DNA of 49,803 nucleotides from Butyrivibrio sp. (GCA_015056585.1 SVFZ01000117.1:1-49803), one strand, 5' to 3'; counted from the stretch's first letter, positions 25,968 to 34,906 are shown. Translations and numbers: made by a program. Notes: a model not told the origin generated them from the sequence alone.

Positions 25968-27236
25968 TCAATCACCTGCCTTATCAAATGTTCTGCCGCT
26001 CTCGAGGATTCCGTCCGGATAATCCTCAGCGGTAGTAATACCAGAAATCATTGTATTCTTGCCGACCTTAATGTTGTCAGGAATAACTGACTTCTCACCG
26101 ATAGTGCAGAGACCTTCACAGTAGATGCCCGGCTTAGTCTCGTTCTCTTTTTCCTCAAAGGCTCCAAGGGTTACTCTGTTACCGATCGTAACCTTCTCGG
26201 CGACGATAGCTTTCTCAATGTTGCAGCCTTCACCGATCTGTGTCTGATTCATGATGATGGAATGACTTACCACAGTGTCCTTGCCGATCTTAACGCCGGG
26301 TCCGATAACGGAGTTGTAAACCTTTCCGTAAATCTCGCAGCCCTCACCTACAATGCTGCGCTCAATGGCGCTTTCAGGTCCCAGATACTGCGGAGGCTGA
26401 ACATCACTGGCTGTATAAATCTTCCAATACTCTTCGTAAAGGTTGAATTCAGGAACTATATCGATAAGCTCCATATTAGCTTCCCAGTATGATGTAAGAG
26501 TTCCTACATCCTTCCAGTAGCCGTCAAACTCATATGCATAAAGAGACTGACCCTGATCCTTGCAGTAAGGAATGATATGTTTACCAAAGTCAAGACCTGC
26601 CTGATCCTTGTTCTTTATAAGGGCATCCTTAAGCGCCTGCCAGGAGAAAATATAAATACCCATGGAAGCAAGGTTGCTCCTTGGATGCTCAGGCTTCTCC
26701 TCAAAGTCGATGATGCGCTTATTCTGATCTGTGATCATGATGCCGAATCTGCTGGCCTCTTCCATCGGAACAGGCATAACAGCTATTGTCGCATCAGCGC
26801 CGCTTGACTTATGAAAATCAAGCATAGTCTCATAATCCATCTTATATATGTGATCTCCCGAAAGGATCAATACATAATCAGGATTATAATTCTCCATATA
26901 TTCAAGATTCTGGTAAATAGCATTGGCGGTACCGGTATACCACTCACTGTTGGAGCTCTTCTCGTATGGAGGAAGAACTGTTACACCTCCGAAGTTACGG
27001 TCAAGGTCCCACGGGATACCTATGCCAATGTGAGAATTAAGTCTGAGTGGTCTGTACTGCGTAAGAACGCCGACAGTGTCCACTCCTGAGTTAATACAAT
27101 TGCTTAGAGGGAAATCAATAATTCGATACTTCCCCCCGAATGAGACAGCCGGCTTAGCCATCTTGGCTGTCAGCACTCCCAATCTGCTGCCCTGGCCCCC
27201 TGCCAGAAGCATGGCGATCATTTCTTTTTTTATCAT
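25968..27236 (-). CDS. glgC: Glucose-1-phosphate adenylyltransferase
   Basis: The 422-residue enzyme starts at the ATG at 27236, preceded by GAGGTGGGAAC; an open frame continues upstream but lacks a good site. Motifs are [49 protein letters not shown] and [12 protein letters not shown], with a C-terminal beta-helix of hexapeptide type ([23 protein letters not shown]). It makes ADP-glucose from glucose-1-phosphate and ATP, the committed step of glycogen synthesis. It is the first gene of a glgC-glgD operon, and a two-tier hairpin lies in its leader. Confidence 0.97.
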   Translation of the reverse strand: MIKKEMIAMLLAGGQGSRLGVLTAKMAKPAVSFGGKYRIIDFPLSNCINSGVDTVGVLTQYRPLRLNSHIGIGIPWDLDRNFGGVTVLPPYEKSSNSEWYTGTANAIYQNLEYMENYNPDYVLILSGDHIYKMDYETMLDFHKSSGADATIAVMPVPMEEASRFGIMITDQNKRIIDFEEKPEHPRSNLASMGIYIFSWQALKDALIKNKDQAGLDFGKHIIPYCKDQGQSLYAYEFDGYWKDVGTLTSYWEANMELIDIVPEFNLYEEYWKIYTASDVQPPQYLGPESAIERSIVGEGCEIYGKVYNSVIGPGVKIGKDTVVSHSIIMNQTQIGEGCNIEKAIVAEKVTIGNRVTLGAFEEKENETKPGIYCEGLCTIGEKSVIPDNIKVGKNTMISGITTAEDYPDGILESGRTFDKAGD

Positions 27237-27301
27237 GTTCCCACCTCGTTGCTGTTTTGTCTTCGCTACTCTTTCCTTATTATTTTTTGAGCGACGACCA
27301 A

Positions 27302-27343
27302 TTTTCTGATACACCAAGCATGCTAAATGCATGCCACAGAAAA
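27302..27343 (-). promoter_or_regulatory. Two-tier hairpin in the glgC leader
   Basis: TTTTCTG (27302-27308) pairs with CAGAAAA (27337-27343), and inside it GCATGC (27318-27323) pairs with GCATGC (27329-27334) around TAAAT. It lies 66 bases upstream of the glgC start. It may be an RNA stability or control element; no known riboswitch is recognised. Confidence 0.45.
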
Positions 27344-27454
27344 CCGTTATATCTTATTAATAAAGTATACCATCTATAATATGTTTTGTGTTGCCTATTC
27401 TTGAACTTTTTTGACCCTTTCCTATTATGTATTAGAATTTTTATGATTTGTTTT

Positions 27455-27482
27455 TTGACATTACATAAATAAGGTCTATAAT
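27455..27482 (+). promoter_or_regulatory. Promoter of murC
   Basis: TTGACA at 27455-27460 and TATAAT at 27477-27482 are separated by 16 bases, both perfect consensus. A second overlapping TATAAT lies at 27482-27487. The start codon is 48 bases downstream. Confidence 0.82.
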
Positions 27483-27530
27483 ATAATCCGTTAAACGAGA
27501 AAAATAATATGATTAAATCGAGGATTATAA

Positions 27531-28925
27531 ATGTATACGATTGATTTTAAATCGCCTATTCATGTGTATTTCATGGGCATTGGCGGCATATCCATGAGTG
27601 GACTTGCCAAGATACTTATAGAGGAAGGCTTCAAGATTTCAGGCTCCGATTCCAAGGAATCTGCCATGACAAAATCTTTGGAGGCTGACGGAGTTAAGAT
27701 TTTCTATGGTCAGTGCGCCGATAATATAAAGAACTCGGATAAGATCGATGTGGTAGTTTATACCGCAGCTGTTCATCCCGACAATCCCGAGTTCATCGCT
27801 GTAAAAGAAGCTGGTATACCTATGCTCACAAGAGCAGAACTTCTCGGTCAGATAATGAAACAGTATGATCTTCCTGTTGCGATTGCAGGAACTCACGGTA
27901 AGACCACGACTACTTCAATGATTTCCAAGATCCTTCTTGAAGCGGACGTAGATCCAACCCTTTCCATCGGTGGAATTTTCAACGACATCGGCGGTAACAT
28001 CCGTGTTGGTAAGTCAGAATATTTTGTAACCGAGGCCTGCGAATACACCAACAGCTTCCTTAGCTTTTTCCCAAAGATCAGCGTCATTTCCAATATAGAT
28101 GCCGATCATCTGGATTTCTTCAAGGACCTTGATGACATAAGACATTCATTTAAAAAATTTGCACAGCTCCTTCCTTCCGACGGAACACTGGTCATCAATG
28201 GCGACATTGACAATGTAGAAGAGATCACATCAGCTCTTCCATGCAATATAGTTACCTATGGCTCAAAGGACAGTTTTGACTATTATCCTACAGATATAGA
28301 ATACGATGGCAAGGGCAATCCTTCCTTCAAAGCTCATATTCCCGGCGGCGAGGTTTTATCTGTTTCTCTGGCAGTGCCCGGTATCCACAATGTTTACAAT
28401 GCTCTTGCTGCCATAGCTGTTGCCAACATCCTTGGCATCGATAAAGAGCATATGACAGAGGCTCTTTCAAGGTTTGGCGGAACCAGCCGTCGTTTTGAGC
28501 ACAAAGGCGAAATAGGCGGAGTAACAATTATCGACGACTATGCTCATCACCCCACAGAGATAAGGGCTACTCTCACAGCAGCACAGAATTACCCTCACAA
28601 CAAGATCTGGTGTGTATTCCAGCCTCATACCTACACAAGGACCAAGGCCCTTATGGATGAGTTTGCAGATGCTCTTTCCCTGGCAGATCACGTGATCCTT
28701 GCCGATATCTATGCAGCAAGAGAGACCGATACACTCGGCATCAGTTCCAAAACTCTCTGCGATAAAATTTTAGGTCTTGGACATGAGTGTAATTATTTTC
28801 CAACTTTTGAAGGTTTTAGTGAAATAGAAAAATTTCTTTTGCAAAATTGCACTAAAGGAGATTTGTTGATAACCATGGGAGCGGGAGATGTGGTTAAAAT
28901 AGGGGATGAACTCCTGGGCAGATAA
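27531..28925 (+). CDS. murC: UDP-N-acetylmuramate--L-alanine ligase
   Basis: The 464-residue protein has the Mur ligase layout: an N-terminal UDP-binding domain (VYFMGIGGISMSGLAKIL), the central ATPase domain with P-loop AGTHGKTTTTSM and ITEACEYTNSFL-like region, and the C-terminal domain with TIIDDYAHHPTEI and FQPHTYTRTK. It adds L-alanine to UDP-N-acetylmuramate, the first peptide step of peptidoglycan synthesis, in the cytoplasm. GAGG lies eight bases before the start. It has its own consensus promoter and a terminator, divergent from glgCD. Confidence 0.98.
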   Translation: MYTIDFKSPIHVYFMGIGGISMSGLAKILIEEGFKISGSDSKESAMTKSLEADGVKIFYGQCADNIKNSDKIDVVVYTAAVHPDNPEFIAVKEAGIPMLTRAELLGQIMKQYDLPVAIAGTHGKTTTTSMISKILLEADVDPTLSIGGIFNDIGGNIRVGKSEYFVTEACEYTNSFLSFFPKISVISNIDADHLDFFKDLDDIRHSFKKFAQLLPSDGTLVINGDIDNVEEITSALPCNIVTYGSKDSFDYYPTDIEYDGKGNPSFKAHIPGGEVLSVSLAVPGIHNVYNALAAIAVANILGIDKEHMTEALSRFGGTSRRFEHKGEIGGVTIIDDYAHHPTEIRATLTAAQNYPHNKIWCVFQPHTYTRTKALMDEFADALSLADHVILADIYAARETDTLGISSKTLCDKILGLGHECNYFPTFEGFSEIEKFLLQNCTKGDLLITMGAGDVVKIGDELLGR

Positions 28926-28928
28926 AGG

Positions 28929-29088
28929 TTTTCCACATTTCCACTTTTCTTACCTTTAAATAAGAAACGTTTTCGGTGGATAACAGCCAACCATTTTCCA
29001 CTTACATTTTTGGATTGTAAGGCTAGATGGATTGGCTGTTTTTTTATTTTTAGTTAATAAATAATCCACGTTATCCACATTGTCCACA
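28929..29088. promoter_or_regulatory. Cluster of DnaA-box-like sites
   Basis: A perfect DnaA box TTATCCACA lies at 29071-29079, directly followed by TTGTCCACA at 29080-29088. Single-mismatch sites are TTTTCCACA at 28929-28937 and TTATCCACC on the minus strand at 28975-28983, with a weaker TTTTCCACT at 28994-29002. The stretch 29038-29065 between them is very AT-rich. A second perfect box lies at 29450-29458 inside the dnaD-like gene. DnaA binding here is inferred from sequence only. Confidence 0.6.
28983..29048 (+). terminator. Terminator after murC
   Basis: ACAGCCAA at 28983-28990 pairs with TTGGCTGT at 29032-29039, followed by a long T-run. The 40-base loop is larger than usual. Confidence 0.7.
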
Positions 29089-29169
29089 AAGCCGAACAAA
29101 GGTTTCAAAGCCTTGCGGCGTCTGAATTTCTTCGTCACTTTTTCCATATCTTTTAAAAATTCACCATGC

Positions 29170-29275
29170 TATAATTCGAATTGTTCGGAGGAAAACGGAT
29201 TTAGCTAACAATACGAGTGGCCACACACATTCGTGTGTTTATCTAAATCCATTTAGATGCTTTATCCTCTGAACG
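29170..29275 (+). promoter_or_regulatory. Promoter -10 and structured leader of the dnaD-like gene
   Basis: TATAAT at 29170-29175 is a good -10 with no clear -35. The transcript would then contain nested stems: GAGGA (near 29189) with TCCTC (near 29265-29269), GGATTTAG (29197-29204) with CTAAATCC (29243-29250), and a small apical hairpin ACACA/TGTGT around CATTCG. GAGGTGA at 29291-29297 is the ribosome binding site just after the structure. It resembles no riboswitch class I know. Confidence 0.55.
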
Positions 29276-29305
29276 TGTTAACTAACTGACGAGGTGAGTG
29301 TGTTT

Positions 29306-30421
29306 ATGATGGGGAGAGTAACTATCAACAATAATGTGGGGGAGGATTCTACTTATGTTTCCAACATTTTTATCGATGAATACATGCAGGATGCCAATGA
29401 TGCGCAGATCAAGATTTACTTGTTTCTACTGCGTATGATGAGCTCGAATTTATCCACAAGTGTTCCTGATCTTGCCGATAAATTCAACCACACTGAGAAG
29501 GACGTGGTACGCGCCCTCAAATACTGGGAAAAAAAGGGTCTCATCAGTCTCGAATACGATGACAATCAGAATCTTACCAGCATTCATATGGAAGAACTGA
29601 CAAGTCTTCGCAAATACAGCAGACGAAAGGAAGACAACACTCTCAAGGCACTTCCTTCACCCAAGCCTGTTGAGACCGGATATGAACAGACATCTTCTGT
29701 TCCTTCCAAGCCAAACTATTCCGCTGCTTTGCTTCGCGCCTTTAAACAGAGCGAAGGCAATGGCATCATGTTCATTGCCGAGCAGTATTACGGAAGGCCT
29801 CTCAACCCTACAGAGATGTCTACAATTTACTATATTCATGATGAGCTTAAATTTAGTGATGAACTTTTGGACTATCTGATGCAATACTGCGTCGATAATC
29901 ATAAATCTGATTTCAGATATATGGAAAAGGTAGCCATTAACTGGAATCAGCAAGGCATCAAAACGCCAAAACAGGCCCGCGCGGAAAGTTTCAAGCATGA
30001 TGGGGATATCATTGCAATAATGAAAGCGCTCGGTATGGAAAATGCCCCCACCTTAAAGGAAGGTACTTTTATAAGTGCCTGGAAGGGGGAGTTGGGATTT
30101 TCGATGGATATTATTATGGAAGCCTGCGATAGGACTGTTATGGCGACACAGAAAAACCGTCTTAAATACTGCGACGGTATTCTGCGCAACTGGCATGAAT
30201 GTAAAGTAACAACAAGGGAGGATATTGCCAAGTTAGATGCTTCGCACACCGCTGACCTTCGTAAAAAGAAGGAAAAGGCTTCCGTATCATCCATCTACTC
30301 CAAAGACCGCCTGGACGGATCATATATTCGCCAGGGCGGCAGCCAGAATCGGTTCAATGATTTTCCGCAGAATAAAACCATTGATTTTGCGGAACTTGAA
30401 GAACAGCTTCTGGACAACTGA
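29306..30421 (+). CDS. DnaD/DnaB-like replication initiation protein
   Basis: Translation likely starts at the ATG at 29306, eight bases after GAGGTGA; a GTG at 29294 is part of that site. The 371-residue protein has an N-terminal winged-helix segment (about residues 25-90, SVPDLADKFNHTEKDVVRALKYWEKKGLI in part). Two DnaD/DnaB_2-type helical domains follow, at about 130-225 and 230-310. Their ends read YMEKVAINW and YCDGILRNW, the Y-x4-I-x2-W-like motif of DnaD domains. In Bacillus DnaD and DnaB help load the replicative helicase at the origin with DnaI. The next gene encodes a DnaI/DnaC-like ATPase, which supports this role. Confidence 0.9.
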   Translation: MMGRVTINNNVGEDSTYVSNIFIDEYMQDANDAQIKIYLFLLRMMSSNLSTSVPDLADKFNHTEKDVVRALKYWEKKGLISLEYDDNQNLTSIHMEELTSLRKYSRRKEDNTLKALPSPKPVETGYEQTSSVPSKPNYSAALLRAFKQSEGNGIMFIAEQYYGRPLNPTEMSTIYYIHDELKFSDELLDYLMQYCVDNHKSDFRYMEKVAINWNQQGIKTPKQARAESFKHDGDIIAIMKALGMENAPTLKEGTFISAWKGELGFSMDIIMEACDRTVMATQKNRLKYCDGILRNWHECKVTTREDIAKLDASHTADLRKKKEKASVSSIYSKDRLDGSYIRQGGSQNRFNDFPQNKTIDFAELEEQLLDN

Positions 30422-30459
30422 TTGTTACTATTTTTATAGTAGCACTCACTCCTAGTTTT

Positions 30460-30617
30460 GATTGGGGAATCAGATAGGGGTACACCACAAAGGTCTGGCC
30501 CTGTACTTTGGCTTGGCGGCGGCACAAATGTGCCTTCCCCAATTCACGTACAGGGCCATAATTATGGTGATAACAGGGGACGATCACAGGACATCCCCAT
30601 TATTACCTATCACCGTT
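30460..30617 (+). ncRNA. Candidate structured RNA with possible pseudoknot between dnaD-like and dnaC-like genes
   Basis: The 212-base gap is dense in pairing. GGCCCTGTAC (30497-30506) pairs perfectly with GTACAGGGCC (30548-30557). Inside its loop GGCAC (30521-30525) pairs with GTGCC (30530-30534). The next bases, TTCCCCAAT (30535-30543), pair with ATTGGGGAA (30461-30469), which lies outside the large stem, so the two helices cross. Downstream GGTGATA (30566-30572) pairs with TATCACC (30607-30613) around an inner GGGGA/TCCCC stem. The ribosome binding site AAGGAGA follows at once. This is a candidate cis-regulatory or small RNA; no known family is recognised. Confidence 0.55.
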
Positions 30618-30633
30618 TAATTAAGGAGACATC

Positions 30634-31617
30634 ATGGCATTAACAAATGCTCAGTATGATGCAATAATGCATGAATACGAGGAAAGGCGTTCTCTTCACA
30701 GGCAGGAGCTTGAAGAGAGACAACGCTACGTGTATGAAAATGTTCCCGGTTATAAGGAGCTGGAAGACCAGACAGCCAGCGCCAGCGTAGACTTCGGCAG
30801 AAGACTTCTTGCGGGGGAGAGACTGGATCGCAGTGCTCTTAAGAATCAGCTCAAGGAATTATCAAGACAAAAGCTTACTCTTTTAACGGAGGCAGGCTTT
30901 TCTTCCGACTATCTGGATATGGGTTATACATGCCAGGACTGTAAGGACACCGGCTATATCGGCAATGAAAAATGCCACTGCTTCAAACAAAAGATTGTTG
31001 AAGCTCTCTATGACAGATCAAATCTCAAAATGCTCACCAAGAAGGCAAATTTCAAACTTCTGACAGAGAAATATTACTCCGGAGATGACCTCTCCCATTT
31101 TCATGGTGCCAAAAAGGCCTGTGAAGAATTTATAAATAATTTTAACTCTGACTACCAAAATCTTTTTATTTATGGTACAGTGGGTACTGGCAAAACATTC
31201 CTGTCTATTTGTGTAGCGAATGAATTGCTTAAAACAGGCCATTCTGTCATATATTTCAGTGCATCGGGACTATTTGAGATGCTCTCTCAGTATGTTTTTG
31301 ATGCCAAGCTCAAATCAGAGCTTCGTGGAATCTATGATGATTTATACAACTGTGAATTGCTTGTTATTGATGATCTTGGTACTGAGGGAATCAATCAGTT
31401 CACTTTGTCCCAGTTGTTCTCTTTGCTGAACGAAAGAGATAACCGCAAGAGATCAACGATCATTACCACTAATCTTTCTCTGGAACACTTGCAAAATAAC
31501 TATTCTGAAAGAATTTTTTCAAGGATCACCAGTAATTTCAGACTTCTAAAGCTAACCGGTCAGGATATTCGAAAAATAAAAAAGATTGCTCGAAAAGAAA
31601 GTGAGGATTTGCAGTAA
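30634..31617 (+). CDS. DnaI/DnaC-type helicase loader ATPase
   Basis: The 327-residue AAA+ protein has an N-terminal helical part, a Cys cluster TCQDCKDTGYIGNEKCHC (about residues 100-117) like the zinc-binding site of DnaI, then the ATPase domain. Walker A is YGTVGTGKTF (about residues 180-189), Walker B is LLVIDDLGTE, and sensor and Arg-finger regions are STIITTNLSLE and ERIFSRIT. It would load the replicative helicase with the DnaD-like protein encoded upstream. AAGGAGA precedes the ATG. Its stop overlaps the start of prs by one base (TAATG), so the two are translationally coupled. Confidence 0.93.
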   Translation: MALTNAQYDAIMHEYEERRSLHRQELEERQRYVYENVPGYKELEDQTASASVDFGRRLLAGERLDRSALKNQLKELSRQKLTLLTEAGFSSDYLDMGYTCQDCKDTGYIGNEKCHCFKQKIVEALYDRSNLKMLTKKANFKLLTEKYYSGDDLSHFHGAKKACEEFINNFNSDYQNLFIYGTVGTGKTFLSICVANELLKTGHSVIYFSASGLFEMLSQYVFDAKLKSELRGIYDDLYNCELLVIDDLGTEGINQFTLSQLFSLLNERDNRKRSTIITTNLSLEHLQNNYSERIFSRITSNFRLLKLTGQDIRKIKKIARKESEDLQ

Positions 31618-32831
31618 TGCCAAAAAGAGAAGAGAAACGTAATCTGGAGACGATTCCTGTAGGATCTTTGGGAATCATCCCACTTAAGGGTGTAAGGGCC
31701 CTTGCAGACAAGGTCGATTACTATCTCGTAAAATGGAGAGCCGAAAGAGAAAACGAACACAAGGGCAGCCTTGCATTTACAGGCTATGAACGCCCTACCT
31801 ACATCTTAGACGCTGAGGTGCCAAGATTTGGTACCGGCGAAGCGAAAGGTGTCATCAAAGCATCTGTACGTGGTGATGATCTTTATCTTCTCGTAGATGT
31901 TTGTAACTATTCTCAGACCTATTCTCTCTTTGGTCAGGAAAATCACATGTCGCCTGATGATCATTATCAGGATCTCAAAAGAATAATAGCAGCTGTTGGT
32001 GGTAAGGCTCGTAGAATTACAGTTATCATGCCTTTCCTTTATGAATCAAGACAGCATAAGAGAAGCTCAAGAGAATCTCTTGACTGTGCTATTGCTCTTC
32101 AGGAACTCGTCAACATGGGTGTTGACAATATCATTACCTTTGATGCTCACGATCCCCGTGTTCAGAATGCAATTCCTCTTAACGGTTTTGAGACCGTTCG
32201 TACTACATATCAGTTTATTAAAGCACTTCTTCGCAATGTCTGGGATCTTCAGATTGATTCTGACCACATGATGGTAATAAGCCCGGATGAAGGCGGAATG
32301 GGGCGTGCTATCTATCTTGCCAGCGTGCTTGGCCTTGATGTAGGTATGTTCTACAAGAGACGTGACTATACTCAGGTTATTGACGGTCGTAACCCCATCG
32401 TTTCACATGAATTCCTTGGTACAAGTGTTGAAGGCAAATCGGTTATCATTGTTGACGACATGATCTCATCAGGTGAAAGCCTTATTGATGTGGCCAAGGC
32501 TCTTAAGAAAAGAAAAGCTGCCAGAATTTATGCTTTCTCAACATTTGGTCTCTTTACCAACGGTCTTGATGAGTTTGATCAGGCATACAAGGACGGTATT
32601 ATCGACAGAGTCCTTACAACAAACCTCATTTATCAGACACCAGAGCTTTTATCCCGCGAGTGGTATATCAGCTGCGATATGAGTAAGTATATTGCTTATC
32701 TTATCGATACTCTTAACCACGACGCTTCCATCAGCGATCTTCTTAATCCTGTTGAGCGTATCAACAACATCATTGAGCGCTATAACAGCGGCGAGCTTCG
32801 TGCATCCCTTGAGGCTGAGAAGAAAATCTGA
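31617..32831 (+). CDS. prs: Ribose-phosphate pyrophosphokinase (long form)
   Basis: The 404-residue protein contains the PRPP synthetase domains: RITVIMPFLYESRQHKRSSRES, FDAHDPRVQNAIP, VISPDEGGMGRAIYLA and the PRPP-binding loop VIIVDDMISSGESLIDVA. It makes PRPP from ribose-5-phosphate and ATP for nucleotide, histidine and tryptophan synthesis. It is about 90 residues longer than the common 315-residue enzyme, the extra sequence being mainly at the N-terminus and C-terminus, as in a longer subgroup present in some Clostridia. The start is coupled to the stop of the helicase loader gene, so replication-loading and nucleotide-precursor genes share a transcript. Confidence 0.95.
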   Translation: MPKREEKRNLETIPVGSLGIIPLKGVRALADKVDYYLVKWRAERENEHKGSLAFTGYERPTYILDAEVPRFGTGEAKGVIKASVRGDDLYLLVDVCNYSQTYSLFGQENHMSPDDHYQDLKRIIAAVGGKARRITVIMPFLYESRQHKRSSRESLDCAIALQELVNMGVDNIITFDAHDPRVQNAIPLNGFETVRTTYQFIKALLRNVWDLQIDSDHMMVISPDEGGMGRAIYLASVLGLDVGMFYKRRDYTQVIDGRNPIVSHEFLGTSVEGKSVIIVDDMISSGESLIDVAKALKKRKAARIYAFSTFGLFTNGLDEFDQAYKDGIIDRVLTTNLIYQTPELLSREWYISCDMSKYIAYLIDTLNHDASISDLLNPVERINNIIERYNSGELRASLEAEKKI

Positions 32832-32859
32832 TCATCTTGGGTACATAATTTAAAACCTA

Positions 32860-32899
32860 AAAACGCTGTAGCACATCCCCTATGTGCCACAGCGTTTTT
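32860..32899. terminator. Bidirectional terminator between prs and the lipoprotein gene
   Basis: AAAACGCTGT (32860-32869) pairs with ACAGCGTTTTT (32889-32899), with an inner GCACAT/ATGTGC stem and T-runs on both strands. It can serve both converging genes. A second hairpin without T-run, ATTCCC/GGGAAT, lies at 32928-32952. Confidence 0.88.
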
Positions 32900-32965
32900 C
32901 ATATAATAATCTAAACCCCATTATTCTATTCCCGGATCACTGATCAGGGAATCACTGACCTTCTC

Positions 32966-33931
32966 TTATTCGCCGTACTTTGTAAATGTAACTGAATCAA
33001 TGATGGAACTCATGTAATCTGACACTTCCATATCCAGCTCATCATCTCCGCTGTTATGACCTGTAAGCTCAAATGTAAGTGAGCCATCCATATAATCTCT
33101 TGAAATAGATGTCATGTAAAGACCTGAGCCGTCTTCAGCAGGTGGACATATAGCCCAATAGCCTTTTACATCCTCAGTTCCCGGGAAAACAGCTTCTGAC
33201 TTAACAGCAGTCTCTCCATAACCCTTTGCTATTTCATCTCTCATATCTTCTCCGTTATGCTCTGCATCATATGTTACAAGCACCATCGTTGTTCCGGCAC
33301 ATTCGCCTGTATATACAATGGCAACCTTGTTTCCATCCTGTTTTATCTCAAAACGTTCAGGATTATACCTGATGCTCCAACCATTGGCATCCTCATATAT
33401 AAGATCGCCACCGCTCATGTAATTCTGGGCGTTAAATCCTTCAGGCTGTGCATCTGTCACAGGTTCAAAAACCAGTTCACGGTCCTCTGTTCCATCGAAA
33501 TAACCATAGATCTTTCCGTCTTCAGTAGAAGTAACTATGAACTTTTCCTCTGATTCACCTGCTCCTCCAAAGGTGAAGTACACTGCTCCCTCATCCTGCT
33601 TGCAGTCAAACGGAAGTCCCATTCCTGTCACTGCATCATCTGTATATCCGTAGTTATCATCGCTGAATACATAGAACTGGTCCTTAGGAGGATTCTCAGC
33701 CTCTACAGCATAGTTTACGTATACACCTTTTCTGAAATATGGAGCAGCAATATGCTCTCCATCCCCCTCTGCAGTATCTGAAGTTGCAACAGGCTCTTCT
33801 CCGATTGTCTCTTCAGCCTGTCCCTGAGCGCCTGTCTCAGATGAAACATTTCCGCATCCGATCAAAGCCATTGTTACCATCGATGTTGCAACTGCAATTG
33901 ACACTACTTTACTTACCGTCTGCTTTCTCAT
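32966..33931 (-). CDS. Secreted lipoprotein of unknown function
   Basis: The 321-residue protein has a lipoprotein signal (MRKQTVSKVVSIAVATSM, lipobox LIGC near residue 26) and an acidic, Gly/Glu-rich linker. The rest is acidic and beta-rich with repeated aromatic residues, for example VYFTFGGAGESEEKFIV and WSIRYNPERFEIKQDGNKVAIVYTG. The latter half resembles surface lipoproteins of Lachnospiraceae that have no assigned function. It has its own gene and is not in an obvious operon: the HAD gene upstream ends at a terminator. I recognise no catalytic motif. Confidence 0.8.
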   Translation of the reverse strand: MRKQTVSKVVSIAVATSMVTMALIGCGNVSSETGAQGQAEETIGEEPVATSDTAEGDGEHIAAPYFRKGVYVNYAVEAENPPKDQFYVFSDDNYGYTDDAVTGMGLPFDCKQDEGAVYFTFGGAGESEEKFIVTSTEDGKIYGYFDGTEDRELVFEPVTDAQPEGFNAQNYMSGGDLIYEDANGWSIRYNPERFEIKQDGNKVAIVYTGECAGTTMVLVTYDAEHNGEDMRDEIAKGYGETAVKSEAVFPGTEDVKGYWAICPPAEDGSGLYMTSISRDYMDGSLTFELTGHNSGDDELDMEVSDYMSSIIDSVTFTKYGE

Positions 33932-34066
33932 ACTATCTCCCTCTTAATATATGTTTGCACTACCTCACCCCTCATGTGAAATAATGTTGCACCGAAATTC
34001 ATATTACTCCTATAAAACTCATAATAAAATTAAACAAATATAAACTATTCTAAAAACTTTAGAAAG

Positions 34067-34117
34067 AAAAAGCGCAATATACGGAGCGGTAAAGGACATA
34101 CGCTCTATATATTGCGC
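34067..34117 (-). terminator. Terminator after the HAD phosphatase gene
   Basis: GCGCAATATA (34072-34081) pairs with TATATTGCGC (34108-34117), with an inner GAGCG/CGCTC pairing, and on the minus strand the stem is followed by five T residues. Confidence 0.85.
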
Positions 34118-34186
34118 CTTATTTTGTATTCTTGTATTCGTTAATTCGTGTAATTAATTTTCACTGATCAGAGAAAAAGCCTAAAA

Positions 34187-34858
34187 TCACAGAAGTTTTG
34201 TAATATCCATCAGTGAATCAACACAAGCATATAATTTTATTTTTAGATTTTCATCCGGCTGTGTCAGATCCGGAACCATAATAACATTGCATCCCGCAAG
34301 ATACGCACTGGTAACTCCGTTTGGTGAGTCTTCAACAGCAAAGGTCTGATTCGGAGCAAGTTCAAGCTGTTCACAGGCATAAGCATAAATATCAGGAGCA
34401 GGCTTTCCAAGCTTAACCATATCGGAGCATATGATCCTGTCAAAGCATTCAAAAAGTCCAAGCTTATTAAGATATCCTTTTGTGCGCTCGTAATCATTGG
34501 CAGTGGCTATACAGGTAAGTATTCCTTTTTCCCGTAGCCATACCAAAATTTCTTTTGCTCCGGGTTTTAACGGAATACCCTGTTCTTTTATCATATCAAC
34601 CACAATGGCTTTTCTGTACTCACGAATCTTATTATAGTCAAAGTCCTGTCCAAACCACTCTTTAAATTTCTCAGGTGCATATGGGCGTCCAAGAGAACGC
34701 AGTTCCAAGGGCATCCATGGCTCACACTTATAGCCGAAGTGCTCCAGTGCCTGTGGCCAGGCCTTTTGATAAAATTTTTCTGTATCTGTCAGCGTTCCGT
34801 CCAAATCAAAGATCACTGCTTTTATATCCGGTTTTGCGTTCAATATCTCACCTGCCAT
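34187..34858 (-). CDS. HAD-superfamily hydrolase, beta-phosphoglucomutase-like
   Basis: The 223-residue protein has the HAD motif I VIFDLDGTLTDTE, a helical cap, motif II-like CIATANDYERT, motif III Lys in LGKPAPDIYAYA and motif IV AVEDSPNGVTSAYLAGC. This layout is shared by beta-phosphoglucomutases and small sugar-phosphate phosphatases. The ATG at 34858 lacks a good ribosome binding site; a TTG at 34843 has AGGTGAG five bases upstream and may be the true start. It follows the LUD and beta-galactosidase genes in the same direction, so a role in sugar-phosphate metabolism is plausible. The exact substrate is not known. Confidence 0.9.
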   Translation of the reverse strand: MAGEILNAKPDIKAVIFDLDGTLTDTEKFYQKAWPQALEHFGYKCEPWMPLELRSLGRPYAPEKFKEWFGQDFDYNKIREYRKAIVVDMIKEQGIPLKPGAKEILVWLREKGILTCIATANDYERTKGYLNKLGLFECFDRIICSDMVKLGKPAPDIYAYACEQLELAPNQTFAVEDSPNGVTSAYLAGCNVIMVPDLTQPDENLKIKLYACVDSLMDITKLL

Positions 34859-34906
34859 CTTATCGTCATATAGTAGGCTTCTCTTACATTTATGCTGGAA
34901 GCTTTA

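Noticed and set aside
28929..29305. Main chromosomal origin (oriC) at the DnaA-box cluster
   Set aside because: No dnaA, dnaN, recF or gyrase genes are adjacent, as expected in Firmicutes; only helicase-loading genes follow.
30460..30617. 6S RNA, SRP RNA, tmRNA, RNase P RNA or a known riboswitch
   Set aside because: I looked for the conserved sequences of these classes and found none, so it is listed only as a candidate structured RNA.
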